From the NCBI GenBank assembly GCA_007570785.1, contig ML661885.1, forward strand, positions 34,555,714-34,619,713: a stretch of DNA of 64,000 nt. The letters run 5' to 3'. Position 1 is the stretch's first letter. Every line of letters starts with the position of its first letter. Positions 46,359 through 58,570 of the stretch are shown one piece after another. The notes beneath the pieces are model-generated. The model did no database searches, was not told where the DNA came from, and was given only the letters and a program-made list of their open reading frames with translations. This stretch comes from Antilocapra americana. Lineage: Eukaryota > Chordata > Mammalia > Artiodactyla > Antilocapridae. Both the position numbers and the translations under genes were made by a program.

Positions 46359-47350
46359 TCCTATTATACAATTTTAGAAATTGCTGTTTTAAAAATATTT
46401 TTATGACATGTAAATGGCTTCATGATCTAATGGAACATACAACTTTACGGAAGCTGAATTGTATTAGTACAGCTAAATGCAGCTGATAGAAGTAATGTAC
46501 AGAAATCTTGAGCCCAGGGCTGCCTCCTCTTTGAAACCATCCTATCTTCCCTGGAGGATCTGGCTACTTTCTGTACTCAGTCCTTCAATATAGCAGTTAT
46601 AATTGATTCTAATTACCGTCCACATGCCTGACTCATTCACTAAACTGAGGGACTCAAAGAGAGGGAATGTTTATTATTTATCTTTCTAACCATAAGCCTT
46701 TAGATACAGTGGATGCTCAAAAATACATTTCTTCAGAAATAAATATGAGTGAAGCTATTAAGGCATACTTTTGAGGTTATCAAAGATTGGGCCTTTGTCT
46801 TAATAACATGCATAAAACTTTAAAGAGGATGTTCATTTAGACTCCCCCCCCACACACACACAACTAAGCCAATACCCCCAAACCCCCTTGGCCACTTTGA
46901 CACCTAGTTCCTATAAATGTTACCCTTCCTCCCATGTATTCGCTCTAATAATTTAGAGAGTCTGAGAAACACAGCCATGTTTAAACATCTGGGATTCATC
47001 AGGCTGGTTCTCTTAATCAAAGTTAGGAAATCAGCTCCAGATGTTGCCTAACTAAAGTTACATAAGCATTGTTCACATTTTTAACTACAATCAGACCTAA
47101 GGTCCCATTTCTTAAAAGTAATTTGTATAGGTAGGAGTTTGACTCTGCTCTATTTTATAAAAATTAACCCTCAACTTCAATACAGAGAGAAGGCTGATAG
47201 ATTTTCTTAGAAGTGAATGAGTATCAATGAAAATTCAAGATATAGTTTTTGAAATCACACATGTAATCATATTAGCTCAAAAATGCCATGAGAAGGAAAG
47301 AAAAACAACAACAACAAAAACTGTCTAAGTGTCTACTACGTGCACGTGTA
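46359..47350. other. Unassigned intergenic DNA
   Basis: No gene recognised. Short C-run and (CA)n tract near 46843-46862. Confidence 0.5.
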
Positions 47351-47354
47351 GCTG

Positions 47355-47960
47355 ATGAAAAAACTTTTTCCTCTACCCTTCTAGGTTCTTGGCTGTGATA
47401 TCTCTAATAAAAGACTAATAGAAAAATGGATGTTTAATACCATGTACACCTGAAACAAGTATACCTGAGAGAGACGGAAAGAAAACTGAGTATGCATAGG
47501 AGATACACCGAGGAAACACCGAGAAACACCGAGTAACTCCCACAAACGGCCCAAGCCGTCACCTTAAATACCATCTCCAACTAAAGACTGAAGAAGATGT
47601 TGGAGGTAAGCCAAGGAAGCCAGTTACGTGGTTACCAGGCAAAGCACAGTAAACAAGGGTATGATTAGTATGTGAATTGACGTGGTTACCTTCTCTATGG
47701 ATAAGAATTTCTAGAGATTTAGTCACTCTTCTCTGCCTAGTACAGCAGAAGAGGAGACTTCCCTTATAAGAGGAGGTTTCCCTTATTAATGTGAATGTCT
47801 CTTACAAACACGTAACTTGTTTTCAGAGCTTCTCCTGTGTCTGCTTTTTCTTCCAAATAACCACCCCATGATAATCCATATGCCAGTGAGGCTTATTCTG
47901 GGGTGGCATATTTGTTCACCTCCCACCCTGCTACTGCAGTTTCTCCAAGGAATATCATAG
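47355..47960 (-). mobile_element. ERV copy B, 3' LTR
   Basis: About 600 bp homologous along its length to 51675-52430. Shared blocks include the aggttctt stretch at the left, aaatggcccaag-type text in the middle, 'ttttcagagcttctcct' and the right-hand 'atgccagtgaggc' region. Polyadenylation-type sequence faces the minus strand. Near 47508-47540 it has three imperfect copies of an aacaccgag unit not seen in the partner LTR. Confidence 0.75.
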
Positions 47961-49080
47961 TACAGAAGGTGAGTTGAGAGATAGCTCCTTATTTCATTGA
48001 CCCAGCCCCATAGTCTTGAAATAGGTCAAACAGTTGCCTCATTTCAGAAGGCAGCCTTGTGGGTGGGCTCCCAGAGTTAGACCTATATGATGCAAGAAAT
48101 TAGGTATCTAATAAAGATATCCTGAGGTTCCTAAAACCATAGGTTTTCCCACCCAGTAAGAAAGCATTGTCCTTTAAGTAGATGAAAGAAAAGTTATAGT
48201 TTTATGGAAGCACAAATATTGATATTAAAGCTTATTTTAAAAATCCTTATACTAATTCAATTTTAGTTAGCTTAACCACACAAGGTAAGATTCTCTCTTC
48301 ACAACTTTCCTTATCTATTTAGACTGTTCTTTATCCTCATCTTTTCCATTTTGAAATAGCCACTTGTTCTTAAAGACAAAATTTTCATTTCCCTTAACAA
48401 AAACACATCTCCATGTCTCATACTTTGCTACCCAATAACATACCCTACTTACCTTGTATTCAGAGATGGAATAGTTTTTCTTACTATTGCTAGTTTTAAT
48501 TACATATATTAGAATCCTTAACCTATAGAAACCTTAATTTCTACTCAAACCTTAGAAGTAAACAATTGTGAATGGTCTGTTATAACAGTGTTCCTTTTTA
48601 ATAGTACAGTTTTTTGGCATGAGACTCAACATTTTTGGCTCATCTATTTTTTATTACAGAAAAACTAATGTTCAAAATGCTATCTTATTTAGAAATAATA
48701 TAGATTTCAATGACTCTATATCCTTTAATTTAGCAAAATTTTAAGATTTTGAGTTACTAAAAAGATTTTGGAAGCTTTAAAAGACTTTAAAGGAGACGTA
48801 TAAAATTTTCATCATTATTGAAATGTCTACTTACAACTATATAATTATTATTAATCATTTCTTTATGAGACTTTCATAAATATTAGACAAAATTAACCAT
48901 CATATTATTTTTCTCTTGCTGACAGTTTTTGTAACAGGTAAGACATGAACTTCGCTGAGTAGTAAACTCAGGTAGAATAAAAGTTGTATGTATGCATTAT
49001 ATTTACTGATAACACTGAAAACATGTTATTTTAATTAAACCAACAAACTTCAACTAGCTTTCATTTACCAAAGAGTATTT
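47961..49080. other. Internal region of ERV copy B, undetermined
   Basis: AT-rich sequence between the 3' LTR and the gag remnant. No coding motif is seen, so whether it is viral or later filler is not clear. Confidence 0.4.
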
Positions 49081-49082
49081 TA

Positions 49083-49215
49083 GATCCCCTGAAGGATGGC
49101 ATGGCGACCCACTCCAGTATTCTTGTCTGAAGAATCCCATGGACAGAGGAGCCTGGGAGGCCGCAGTCCATAGGGTCATACAGAGTCAGACATGACTGAA
49201 GCGACCTGGCATGTA
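49083..49215 (+). mobile_element. BovA SINE, 5'-truncated
   Basis: Sense body: 'gatcccctgaaggatggcatggcgacccactccag...agtcagacatgactgaagcgac'. The tRNA head is missing. Confidence 0.88.
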
Positions 49216-49814
49216 TGCATGCATTCCAGATCACATGTACCTGAAAAAACACTTAGGGGAAGTTTCTGTATTTCTATGAGTTTTGGACTATCCAATCCAT
49301 ACGGTGTTTTCCTTCAAGCTGAACAAATAGTTTTGACAAATTATGTTTGACAATATCATATAGAGATGGAAAAATACCACATCTATAGCATACATATAGA
49401 GATACACATAATCATATAGAGAGATACAAAGAGAAACAGTATAGCTTTGATTCTAAAATTTTAGCCATATGTCAAGTCCAATATAAAACTCACTCATTTA
49501 TTTTTAAAAATAGTTGGATCCAAGTTGTGTTTCTGGCAGACAGAATAAGTTTACCTGCTCAGATGGAAGCTTTTTTACTAATACCTGTGGAGAAGACACT
49601 TAAATTTTTTTTTTATTTGCTTAATTTCTAAATAGCTCCTTTTTTGATCCCTCTAGATGAGAATGATTTCCTTAAAGTTTGCATTTTAAAGAAACAGCTA
49701 TTGGTTCCTAGAGTAGACAAGGTAGGCACAGAGAAAGTGTACAAGTTTCCTCTAACATGAAATTTTGAGGATACTATTAAAGTCTAGGGAAATTAAAAAT
49801 TTTGTCTTTTTCTC

Positions 49815-50520
49815 AAGTGCAGGACAATTCTGTTTCCCGTGTCCTAATCTTCTACAATATCTGCAAGCATTTTGAGATCAAAGGGAGACTGGGGGATTGG
49901 AAAGGATAGCTGGATCTTTGAATTGCTTCTATAGCTACATTTCTGGTTTCATAAAGATTTTACAAAGACAATTGTTTTTAATTCCTCAGAAAATTGGACT
50001 GTAGCTTGAATTATATCAAGGGGCTGACCTGCCCATCCGAATACATTATCTCCCATTTCCTTCTTTTCTATGGAGATTTTCAACCAAGATGGAAATCAAA
50101 AGAATCCTATGTTTTGGAACTTCGGGGTTGAATGTGGTATGCCTTTGGAAAGTCTGTAAAAATGCCTACCTTTTTTTCTGAGTGTACAGTTCAGCCTCAA
50201 CCAATTCACCTTAGGATGAAAATCTCTGCTATTACTCCTACCAGCATTTTGACATCAACCTCTCCTGGAGTCATACCCTAATCATTTGTAAATGGGCCTG
50301 GGAGAAATTCTGCTCATCTGTTACCTCTGTGAAAAGCGTTTTGCCCAGGGGACCATCTGACTTTTCTGTTAACTACAGTATTTAAAAGAACACACCTTAG
50401 AAGCCAGGCAAAGAAATGGAAATATGACTGTCCGCTGATGTTTTCAACTCCTATAAATGTGGGTAGGATCTTTTGAAACTGAAGTAAGAAGAAGGGTGTT
50501 TTATATAATTTCATCCTGTT
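49815..50520 (-). pseudogene. ERV copy B: gag remnant with zinc knuckle
   Basis: At 49823-49866 the minus strand reads C-RY-C-RRLG-H-GKQN-C, an exact CX2CX4HX4C nucleocapsid knuckle. One knuckle is the pattern of class I ERVs. Upstream (to 50520) are further minus-strand frames (50314-50514 open) that may be capsid, but I cannot match them with confidence. Stops are frequent. Position between paired LTRs of the same orientation supports a gag origin. Confidence 0.65.
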
Positions 50521-50734
50521 AAGGAAATCCCTAAAGCTTAATACATACTACTACTTTTGTGTCTTTTTAACATTATCTTTCCATAGGTACCAATAAGACA
50601 GTTTAAAAATTTTTTTTTATACACGGAAGTTTTTCAGTTAAAAAGATCCATCATCTGCCCATTGACAAGTAAAATACTCAATGGTATATTTATCTCAATA
50701 GTGACTCAAACCAATAAGCCTTTTATTGGCTTGT

Positions 50735-50870
50735 GTGTGCTAAGTTGCTTCAGTCATGTCCAACTCTCTGTGACCTTATAGACGATACAGTCCACCAAGG
50801 CTGCTCTGTCCATGGGATTTTCCAGCAAGAACATTGAAGTGAGTTGCCATGCCCTCCTCCAGGGGTTCTT
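50735..50870 (-). mobile_element. BovA SINE fragment
   Basis: Antisense body 'gctaagttgcttcagtcatgtccaac...gccatgccctcctccaggggttc'. The head is lost. Confidence 0.87.
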
Positions 50871-50974
50871 CACTATTTGCTATATCCAAGAAACTAGTTC
50901 ACACAAATATTTCTTCCTCTAATCTAAATTTGGAATGCAAGTATGAAATGAAAATATCTCCTGCCATATTAATA

Positions 50975-51344
50975 AACAAGAAATGTCACAGCCATCAGTG
51001 ATTTCCGGCCTTCAAAGGTGAATGCAGGCTCCCAAAACTGCAAGCCAAAGGATGCTGCCACCCCCCAGGCTATTGCTGAGGAGCTGGGGGAATGCAGGAA
51101 GCAAGGTGATAAAGGAAACAGGATTAGCCCCAAATAGCTGACGGGCAGATGAAAGGAATGAATTCAGTGAGCCCAGAGACTTGGATCTTCCCATACAAAG
51201 AATGCTAAATTCCTTAACTTGACACCTGATCTTTGATATTCACACTGCCTGCTGCCTTCAGTGCAAACTTGTATATAGCCTGAGGGTACCTCTTGCCTCC
51301 TCAGGTTTGGAGTCCTTAACATTCCCCCCAAATAAAGGAGCTCT
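50975..51344 (+). mobile_element. Solo LTR (class I-like), split by a SINE
   Basis: Plus-strand LTR layout: TATATA at 51272-51277, a 'ctcaggtttggagtcc' R-like block and AATAAA at 51331-51336. It resumes after the SINE at about 51478. Its orientation is opposite to ERV copy B, into whose 5' internal part it inserted. Confidence 0.65.
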
Positions 51345-51351
51345 CTACTTT

Positions 51352-51470
51352 TCAGAATACTAGAGCGGGTAGCCTATCGCTTCTCCAGGGGATCTTGCCG
51401 ACCCAGGAATTGAACCGGGGTCTCCTGCATTGCAGGCGGATTTTTGACCAGCTGAGCTATCAGGGAAGCC
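51352..51470 (-). mobile_element. Bov-tA SINE, tail-truncated, short TSD
   Basis: Antisense tRNA-derived head and middle only ('accggggtctcctgcattgcaggcgg', 'gctatcagggaagcc'), flanked by ctacttt at 51345-51351 and 51471-51477. Confidence 0.85.
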
Positions 51471-51674
51471 CTACTTTCAAGTTGTAACTAAACAGGTTTT
51501 AGTTGACAGAAGGGACAAGAAATTTTTACCCTCTTGTCCAAACTGGGTATACAGATAGGGACTTGGGAGAACTGACTTTAGTAAAACTTTTTACTTTTTG
51601 CCAGCTTCTGCCAGATTTCCATGCTCCAGAGTGAGTAAGTTGTCTCAGAAAGTCCCATCATGGGTCTTTCAGAA

Positions 51675-52430
51675 CTACTGGGGAGGAAAAATAATTTTCC
51701 CTCTATATTTCTAGGTTCTTAGTGGAGACAACTATGCTAAAGGGCAGATTAACAGGGGGAAAAAAACTGAAGTTTAATAACATGTATACCTTGGTGATAC
51801 CCATGGAAAACTAACTCCCAAAATGGCCCAAGTCACACACTATAGGCTTCCCAGGTGGTTCAGTGGTAAAGAATCCACCTGCCAATGCAGAAGATGAAGA
51901 TTAAGTCGTTGGATCTGGAAGACCTTCTGGAGGAGGAGATGGCAACCCACTCTAGTATTCTTGCCTAGAAAATCCCATAGACAGAGAAGCTGGGTGGGCT
52001 ACAGTCCAAGGGATTGCAAAAGAGTTGGATACGACTTTGTAGCTAAACAACAATACCTTACATACCAGCTGAAGAGAAAAGATGTTGTAGAAGGGAGGGG
52101 TAAGCCAGTTATGGAAGGTTATTATTAGGCAAAGCAAAATAAACAGGGATAGAGTAGTTTTCTCCACTGATAAGCATGTCTAAAGAGTTAGTGATCTTTC
52201 TCTTCCTGGCACAGAGAGACACACACTGATAAATGGACATTTTCCCTTATAACTATGCATGTTGTTTATAAAATGGACAACTTCTACTAGATTTTCAGAG
52301 CTTCTCCTATGTCTGCTGTTGCTTAAAAAATTTGTTGTAGATTAAAAATAACCAGCTCAAGATAATTGTTATGCCAAAGAGGAGCACTGGGGGATAGCAT
52401 ACACTGCTCTCTTGACTGGACATATTCATA
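51675..52430 (-). mobile_element. ERV copy B, 5' LTR (with SINE inside)
   Basis: Partner of the LTR at 47355-47960. On the minus strand it runs from about 52430 to 51675, with an ATTAAA-type polyadenylation hexamer in 'gttattaaacttcag' near 51770. A sense Bov-tA splits it at 51846-52050. LTR divergence is visible by eye, so the insertion is old. Confidence 0.75.
51846..52050 (+). mobile_element. Bov-tA SINE within the LTR
   Basis: Sense copy: 'ggcttcccaggtggttcagtggtaaag' head, body to 'gttggatacgactttgtagc'. The B-box region is damaged (ttaagtcgttggat). Confidence 0.9.
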
Positions 52431-53443
52431 GGTAAATCAATATATACTATTTTGTTGAATTTAAGACTTATAAAAAATGTGTGAAACAAATTATATCCAT
52501 TATACAAATGAAATACAGACTCATAGAACTTAATATACATCATTGAAAATCATATGCATAGTATCAAAAGAAGGATTACAGTCACTTCTCTCACCCCAAA
52601 TATAGTACTCTTTTCATGCATTGTCTTTCTCTGTAATTTTAGACACTGTAGGCCAGGAGGATAACACTGAGAAATATTTTATAAAGCACCTCTACAACTT
52701 TCTTGGAAGTTATTTTCCCAAGGAAGACCATAAGTGTGAAACCTATATCTGCTTTTCAGATACAAATTAGTATTTTGTTTTGTCCACAATGTATTACAAT
52801 AATAATCAGACAACATAATTAGATTTTCATGAGGCTCAAAAAAAGCCTAGAATACAGGAAAAATAAAGTGAATCAATTTAACCCCACTGCTAGAAATTCT
52901 ACAATAAGCACTCTCTAATCCAAAAATGCTGTAGGGCTCTAGAAGAAGCCTATTTGTGATCAAATAAGCCCTGAACTGACTTTTGATGTTAAGAGAAGGG
53001 TAGGATAGATGTTCCAAATGGTCCTCCTCTTCTTATAATACAAGTTGATCCTGCATAACTACAACATCCTTTTTTTTTTTTTAATTAGAATTGAACACAA
53101 AAGCAAACATAGAAAATCTCCAAAGATTAAGATATGTACGGGAAGAATAAAAAGAACAGTGAGCTAAACCCTGAATAATCCCAGGAAACAAATATACAAT
53201 TTAAGGTTCCCCAATTCTAATACCAGCCCTAGGCTCAGTGGTCACCTAGGCCATTGTCTGCAAGGTAAGAATGCTGAACAGTAAGGCGAATGCCCCACAG
53301 GAGCTAAAGTGGTTGAATATATGTATGTACCTTTGGCTCACTGAAGCAAACAAATCTTTCCTGGCAGAAAGTCACCCTACATAATCCTTTCGAAGTTCTC
53401 AAAAGTTGCATAAAGTAAAACTCACAGTTTAAAAAAAATCAGT
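52431..53443. other. Unassigned intergenic DNA
   Basis: No gene or confident repeat was recognised. A T(12) run lies near 53071. Confidence 0.5.
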
Positions 53444-53445
53444 TA

Positions 53446-53746
53446 AGGCACTCAGTCATGTCTGACTCTGTGACCCCATGGACTGCAGCACGCCAGACCT
53501 CCCTGTCCATCACCAACTCCCAGAGTTTACCCAAACTCACATCCATTGAGTCAGGAATGCCATCCAGCCATCTCATCCTCTGTCATCCCCTTCTCCTCCT
53601 GCCCCCAATCCTTCCCAGAATCAGGGTCTTTTCCAGTGAGTCAACTCTTCGCATGAGGTGGCCAAAGTACTGGAATTTCAGTTTCAACATCAGTCTTTCC
53701 AATGAACACCCAGGACTGATCTCCTTTATGATGGACTGGTTGGAAT
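53446..53746 (-). mobile_element. BovB 3' fragment (left arm of inverted pair)
   Basis: Antisense BovB 3' end: 'ggcactcagtcatgtctgac' (tail) to 'ctcctttatgatggactgg'. In the minus frame it encodes a piece of the BovB C-terminal tail ([24 protein letters not shown]). Confidence 0.9.
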
Positions 53747-53867
53747 AAATAAAATAGGCTGCATGAGTGAGCATCATCAGAAATAACAAAAAATAAATCT
53801 GTCAAAACCTGGTGACATCAGATTTAGCGAATGAAAAATATAAAATGATTTTTATAAAAGCTTAGAA

Positions 53868-54090
53868 AAAAGACCTGATGCAAAGAGCTGACTCATTGGA
53901 AAAGACCCTGTTGCTGGGAAAGACTGAAGGTGGGAGGAGAAGGGGATGACAGAGGGAGAGATGGTATCACTGACTCAATGGACATGAGTTTGGGTAAACT
54001 CCAGGAGTTGGTGATGGACAGGGAGGCCTGGCCTGGTGCAGTCCATGGGGTCACAAAGAGTCAGACATGACTGAGTGACTGGACTGAACT
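53868..54090 (+). mobile_element. BovB 3' fragment (right arm of inverted pair)
   Basis: Sense BovB 3' end from 'gcaaagagctgactcattgg' to 'gactgagtgactggactgaac' plus an A-run. With 53446-53665 it forms an imperfect inverted repeat of about 200 bp per arm. Confidence 0.9.
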
Positions 54091-55116
54091 AAAAAAAAAT
54101 GACAAACACAGTTAAAATATGTTATACACATGAGATTATTAAAAATGGCTAAGCAAATTGTAAAAGGATCAAGTAGAAATTTTCCAAATAAAAAATATTT
54201 ATTGAAATTAAAATCTCAATTGCTATATTAAATAATATATTAGACACAGCTAAAGAGATAATGAACTAGAAACAAGAAATGAATTTGCAGTTGAGAGAGA
54301 AGGGCATGGAAATATAAAAGGTTAAGAGTCACTGAAGAAACACAAGAAGGTCAAACACTCAATTTTAATCCTTGAGAAAATAATACAGAGAGGCAATAAT
54401 GGAATAATTGAGAATCAGGCTGAGAATTGCTGAGTCTCATGAACATGAGAGCTTTATAAGAATTATGACAGACAGAAACTTAATAATCAGAAAATCTATA
54501 TGTAAAAGATTGTAAAACTCCAGAACACCAACAACAAAGGAAGTATCTGAAATTCTGCCAGCCAGGAAAAAAAAAAATAGAACACCTATAATAAAGAAAA
54601 TTTAGTCTAACAATATATTTCTGTACAGCTTCAATGTAAGTCAAAGGCCTTAGAGCAAAATCTTCAAAAGACTGACAAAATATGAATCCACAGTTGTATT
54701 ACAAAAGTTCTTTTTCAAGGTTATTATCAAAATACATTTACAAAAAGAAAAACCAAGTTTACCACCAATAGACCTTTACTAGTGTACATTCTAAAAGGTG
54801 TACTTAGGGAGAAAAGATTCTAGATATAAGTTATGAAATGCAAGAAAACAATGTTGATCAAAGAAAATGTTAAACATACAGATTAAACAACAAACTAAGA
54901 AAATGATAAAAGAGACAACAAAAGTACTAGATCTGCACAGTCTAATACACTATTAGACAGAAATTGATATTTAAACAAAAGAAAATTAAGTTAAAAATGC
55001 AGATGCTTATTCATACTAGCTACATTTTGTGTGCTCAATAGCCATATGTTCTGGAAGTACTAAGTAGTCTGTAAGACAAGAGTTAGATACAGAAGGAAAC
55101 TAAAATGTCACTTAAC
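54091..55116. other. Unassigned A-rich intergenic DNA
   Basis: Strongly A-rich on the plus strand. It could be a very old LINE, but no diagnostic motif is visible. Confidence 0.4.
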
Positions 55117-55141
55117 AAATGATATGAATGTCTACATAGAA

Positions 55142-56493
55142 CATTCAGCAAATTTGGAAAACTCAACAGTGGCCACAGGACTGGAAAAGGTCAGTTTTCC
55201 TTCCTATCCCAAAGAAAGGCAATGCCAAAGAATGCTCAGATTACCACATTATTGCACTCATCTCATGCTAGTAAAGTAAAGCTCAAAATTCTCCAAGCCA
55301 GGCTTCAACAGTACATGAATCATGAACTTCCAGATGTTCAAGCTGGATTTAGAAAAGGCAGAGGAACCAGAGATCAAATGGCCAACATTCGCTGGATCAT
55401 CAAAAAAGCAAGAGAGTTCCAGAAAAACAGCTCCTTATGCTTTACTGACTATTAAAAGCCTTTGGCTGTGTGGATCACAATAAACTGTGGAAAATTCTTC
55501 AAGAGATGGGAATACCAGACCACCTGACCTGCCTCTTGAGAAACCTGTATGCAGGTCAGGAAGCAACAGTTAGAACTGGACATGAAACAACAGACTGGTT
55601 CCAAATAGAAAAAGGAGTATGTCAAGGCTGTATATTGTCACCCTGCTTATTTAACTTATATGCAGAGTACATCATGAGACATGCTGGGCTGGATGAAGCA
55701 CAATCTGGAATCAAAATTGCTGAAATAATTATCAATAATCTCAGATATGCAGATGACACCACCTTTATGGCAGAAAGTGAAGAAGAACTAAAGAGCCTCT
55801 TGTAGAAAGTGAGAGAGGGGACTGAAAAAGTTGGCTTAAAGCTCAACATTCAGAAAACTAAGATCATGGCATCTGGTCCCATCACTTCATGGCAGATAGA
55901 TGGGGAAACAGCCCTTTATTTTTCTGGGCTCCAAAATCACTGCTGATGGTGATTGCAGCCATGAAATTAAAATACGCTTGCTCCTTGGAAGAAAAGTTAT
56001 AACCAACCTAGACAGCTTATTAAAAAGCAGAGACATTACTTTACCAATAAAGGTCTGTCTAGTCAAAGCTATGGTTTTTCTAGTAGTCATGTATGGATGT
56101 GAAAGTTGGACTTGAAGAAAGCTGAGTGCTGAAGAATTGATGCTTTTGAACTGTGGTGTTGGAGAAGACTCTTGAGAGTCCCTTGGACTGCAAGGAGATC
56201 CAACAAGTCCATCCTAAAGGAGAGCAGTTCTGGGTGTTCATTGGAAGGACTGAAGCTGAAACTCCAATACTTTGGCTACCTGATTAGAAGAACTGACTCA
56301 TTTGAAAAGACCCTGGATAAGATTGAAGGCGGGAGGAGAAGGGGACGACAGAGGATGAGATGGTTGGATGGCATCACCAACTCAATGGACATGAGTTTGA
56401 GTAAATTCCAGGAGTTGATGATGGACCAGGAGGCCTGGTGTGCTGTCACATACCAGAGTCAGACACGACTGAGTGACTGAAATTAAATGAAAA
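55142..56493 (+). mobile_element. BovB LINE, 5'-truncated, 25-bp TSD
   Basis: 1.35 kb of sense BovB carrying the reverse transcriptase and C-terminal tail. The duplication at 55117-55141 and 56494-56518 is 25 bp with two differences. RT blocks in order: LQARLQQYMNHELPDVQAGFRKGRG (55222-55455), GVCQGCILSPCLFNLYAEYIM and NLRYADDTTFMAESEEE (55470-55805). The YADD catalytic motif is intact. An in-frame TAG at about 55803 ends the frame, and later frameshifts separate the tail (56172-56480). The APE endonuclease is absent through truncation. Confidence 0.95.
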
Positions 56494-56518
56494 AATGATA
56501 TGAATATCTTCATAGAAA

Positions 56519-56830
56519 CCTAAAGAATTTAGCAGCAAGTTAGAAATCTTGCTTACCAAAATGCCTGAATAGAATAAATCTTGCTTACCAAAGTGCCTGG
56601 TTATAACATTATTTAAACATTAATGTGTTAATATACACAAGCTACAAATTTAGAAAGCATAACTTAAACTGTATTTTATTAATAACATGAAACAGACAGT
56701 GAAATATATATTTTAAAAGATGATGTGCGAGAAGCCAAGACTAAATTTTATTGAAAGCTATTTATAGAACACAGAAATATAAAAATACATATACCAAGTT
56801 TATGGATGGGATAGCTCAATACCATAAAAA
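56519..56830. other. Unassigned AT-rich DNA
   Basis: Nothing is recognised between the BovB duplication and the solo LTR. Confidence 0.5.
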
Positions 56831-57283
56831 TGTCAGTTCTCCTTATATGTCACTATGTTGAAGAGGAAAAGTTAAAAGTTTTCATAACCTCCTGCTCATT
56901 CTGCCTGTGTAATTCAGCTTGCTCCTTGCAAAGTCTGGATTACATAGGTCATGTAGTCTCGGAAAGTGGGGACTTACTCCACTTTATCTCACTCACCCTT
57001 GTCCTGCTCTTTGAATTGCCCAGCCCCTGCAAACCTGCTTAATCATGCCTGTCCATGTACAGGTGAAGCATCAAGGTCAGGCATCTCCCTCCCTATTTTG
57101 ACTGCTGTTCCTGCATTCAAACCCCTTAGTTTAAACCAGCCTATTAGCAGCTAGTATTTCCCACTATAGTCTGTGTATAAAAACTCTGTAACCTCTTCGT
57201 TCAGTGCTCCGAGTTTGGAGTCTTATCTCCCCTGGGCCCACCAGCGTAATAAACCTGAATTCGCAATTACTGATTTCTGCAAC
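56831..57283 (+). mobile_element. Solo LTR, class I ERV type
   Basis: Promoter-like tataaaaa at 57176-57183, then a 'cttcgttcagtgctccgag' R-type block and AATAAA at 57248-57253. This spacing is typical of gammaretrovirus-like LTRs. The start is placed at TGTCAGTT (56831) and the end is approximate. No internal ERV sequence accompanies it. Confidence 0.8.
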
Positions 57284-58565
57284 AATATATTTAATCAAAA
57301 TTTAACAGGCTTTTTAGGAAATAAAGACTCACTTGAAAAAGTAAAGGCCCAATAATGGGTAAAACCTAACTGAAGAATAATAGTGTGGGAAAAATTGTGC
57401 TGTCAGATAATAAGCTTTATTATAAAGGTATGCCAATGAATAAAGCATGATATTAATTCACAACTGGCCAGAACAACTGGCCACTGGTACAAAATACTCA
57501 ATAGATTAGAGAGTCCAGAAACAGACCTATTCTTAAAAGAACTCAATAATAACAAAGATGATATTACTAATCATTGGTAAAAGGAGCTATCCTAATCATA
57601 TAAAAAAATTTTTTTGTATATAATACCTATAAATTTCAAATTGACTAAATATTAAATTCCAAAGGGAAACTTTTAGAAGATATCTTTTATGATCTCAGAA
57701 TAGGGTAAATATCAACCTTAAATGATAAAATATTATTAAACCATATTAGTCAAAAAAAATTCTGTTTATCAAAAGACATAATAAAGAAAATAGAATATAA
57801 ACCACAAATTATTTGATGCAGATAGATAGACCCAAAGAATTAGTAACCACTAAGTATAATTACACCTATGAAGCAACAAGAAAAAGAACTACCTTTCTCC
57901 CATCAAATCAAAACAACCTAATAAATGACCAAACCTATATTTCAAATGAGAAAAAATACTAATGATTTAATCTCATTAGTAATCAGATAACCACAAATTA
58001 ATGTCACAATGACATATTTTTTAATATTATGTATATTTTAAAATTCTGATATCAATTGCTGGCCAGGAAGCAGAGTGATAAAACATATATACAGCTCTAG
58101 GGGCTGTATAATTGGAATATCTAATTCGAAAAAACAATAATTTTGTAAATCAAAGCCTGAATTTACCTATAACTGAGGAATTTTATTCCTAGAAACAAAA
58201 CCTATGGAAACCTGCACATGAGCCCCAGAAGCTATGTACAAGAATTGTTTACATGACAATAACAACAAAAAATCAGATAATAGAAGCACTGACCAAAAAG
58301 AAACTGGATAAATTATGGCATAGTCACATAGAATACAATATTAAGTAGCTGTGAGAAAGAGGGAACTATAGCTACTGGAACATGATAAACCATAGAAACA
58401 ATGTTGAGTGCAAAAAAGCAAGTTGAAGAAAATTATTTATTACAAACTTACATAAAGCATAATATACACATATAATTATGTAATTACCTAACTTATAAAG
58501 TTTATAAAGAGCTTTCTATTTTATTTCGATATTGCTATGTATATGAAGATTTTATTTAAGAAGGA
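57284..58565. other. Unassigned A/T-rich intergenic DNA
   Basis: About 1.3 kb with no gene recognised. Some parts are A-rich in a way that suggests a very old sense LINE (for example 58190-58440), not assignable by eye. Confidence 0.4.
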
Positions 58566-58570
58566 AAGGA

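Noticed and set aside
47508..47545. Tandem aacaccgag units as a possible minisatellite
   Set aside because: Only about three imperfect copies within an LTR; too few to call a satellite.
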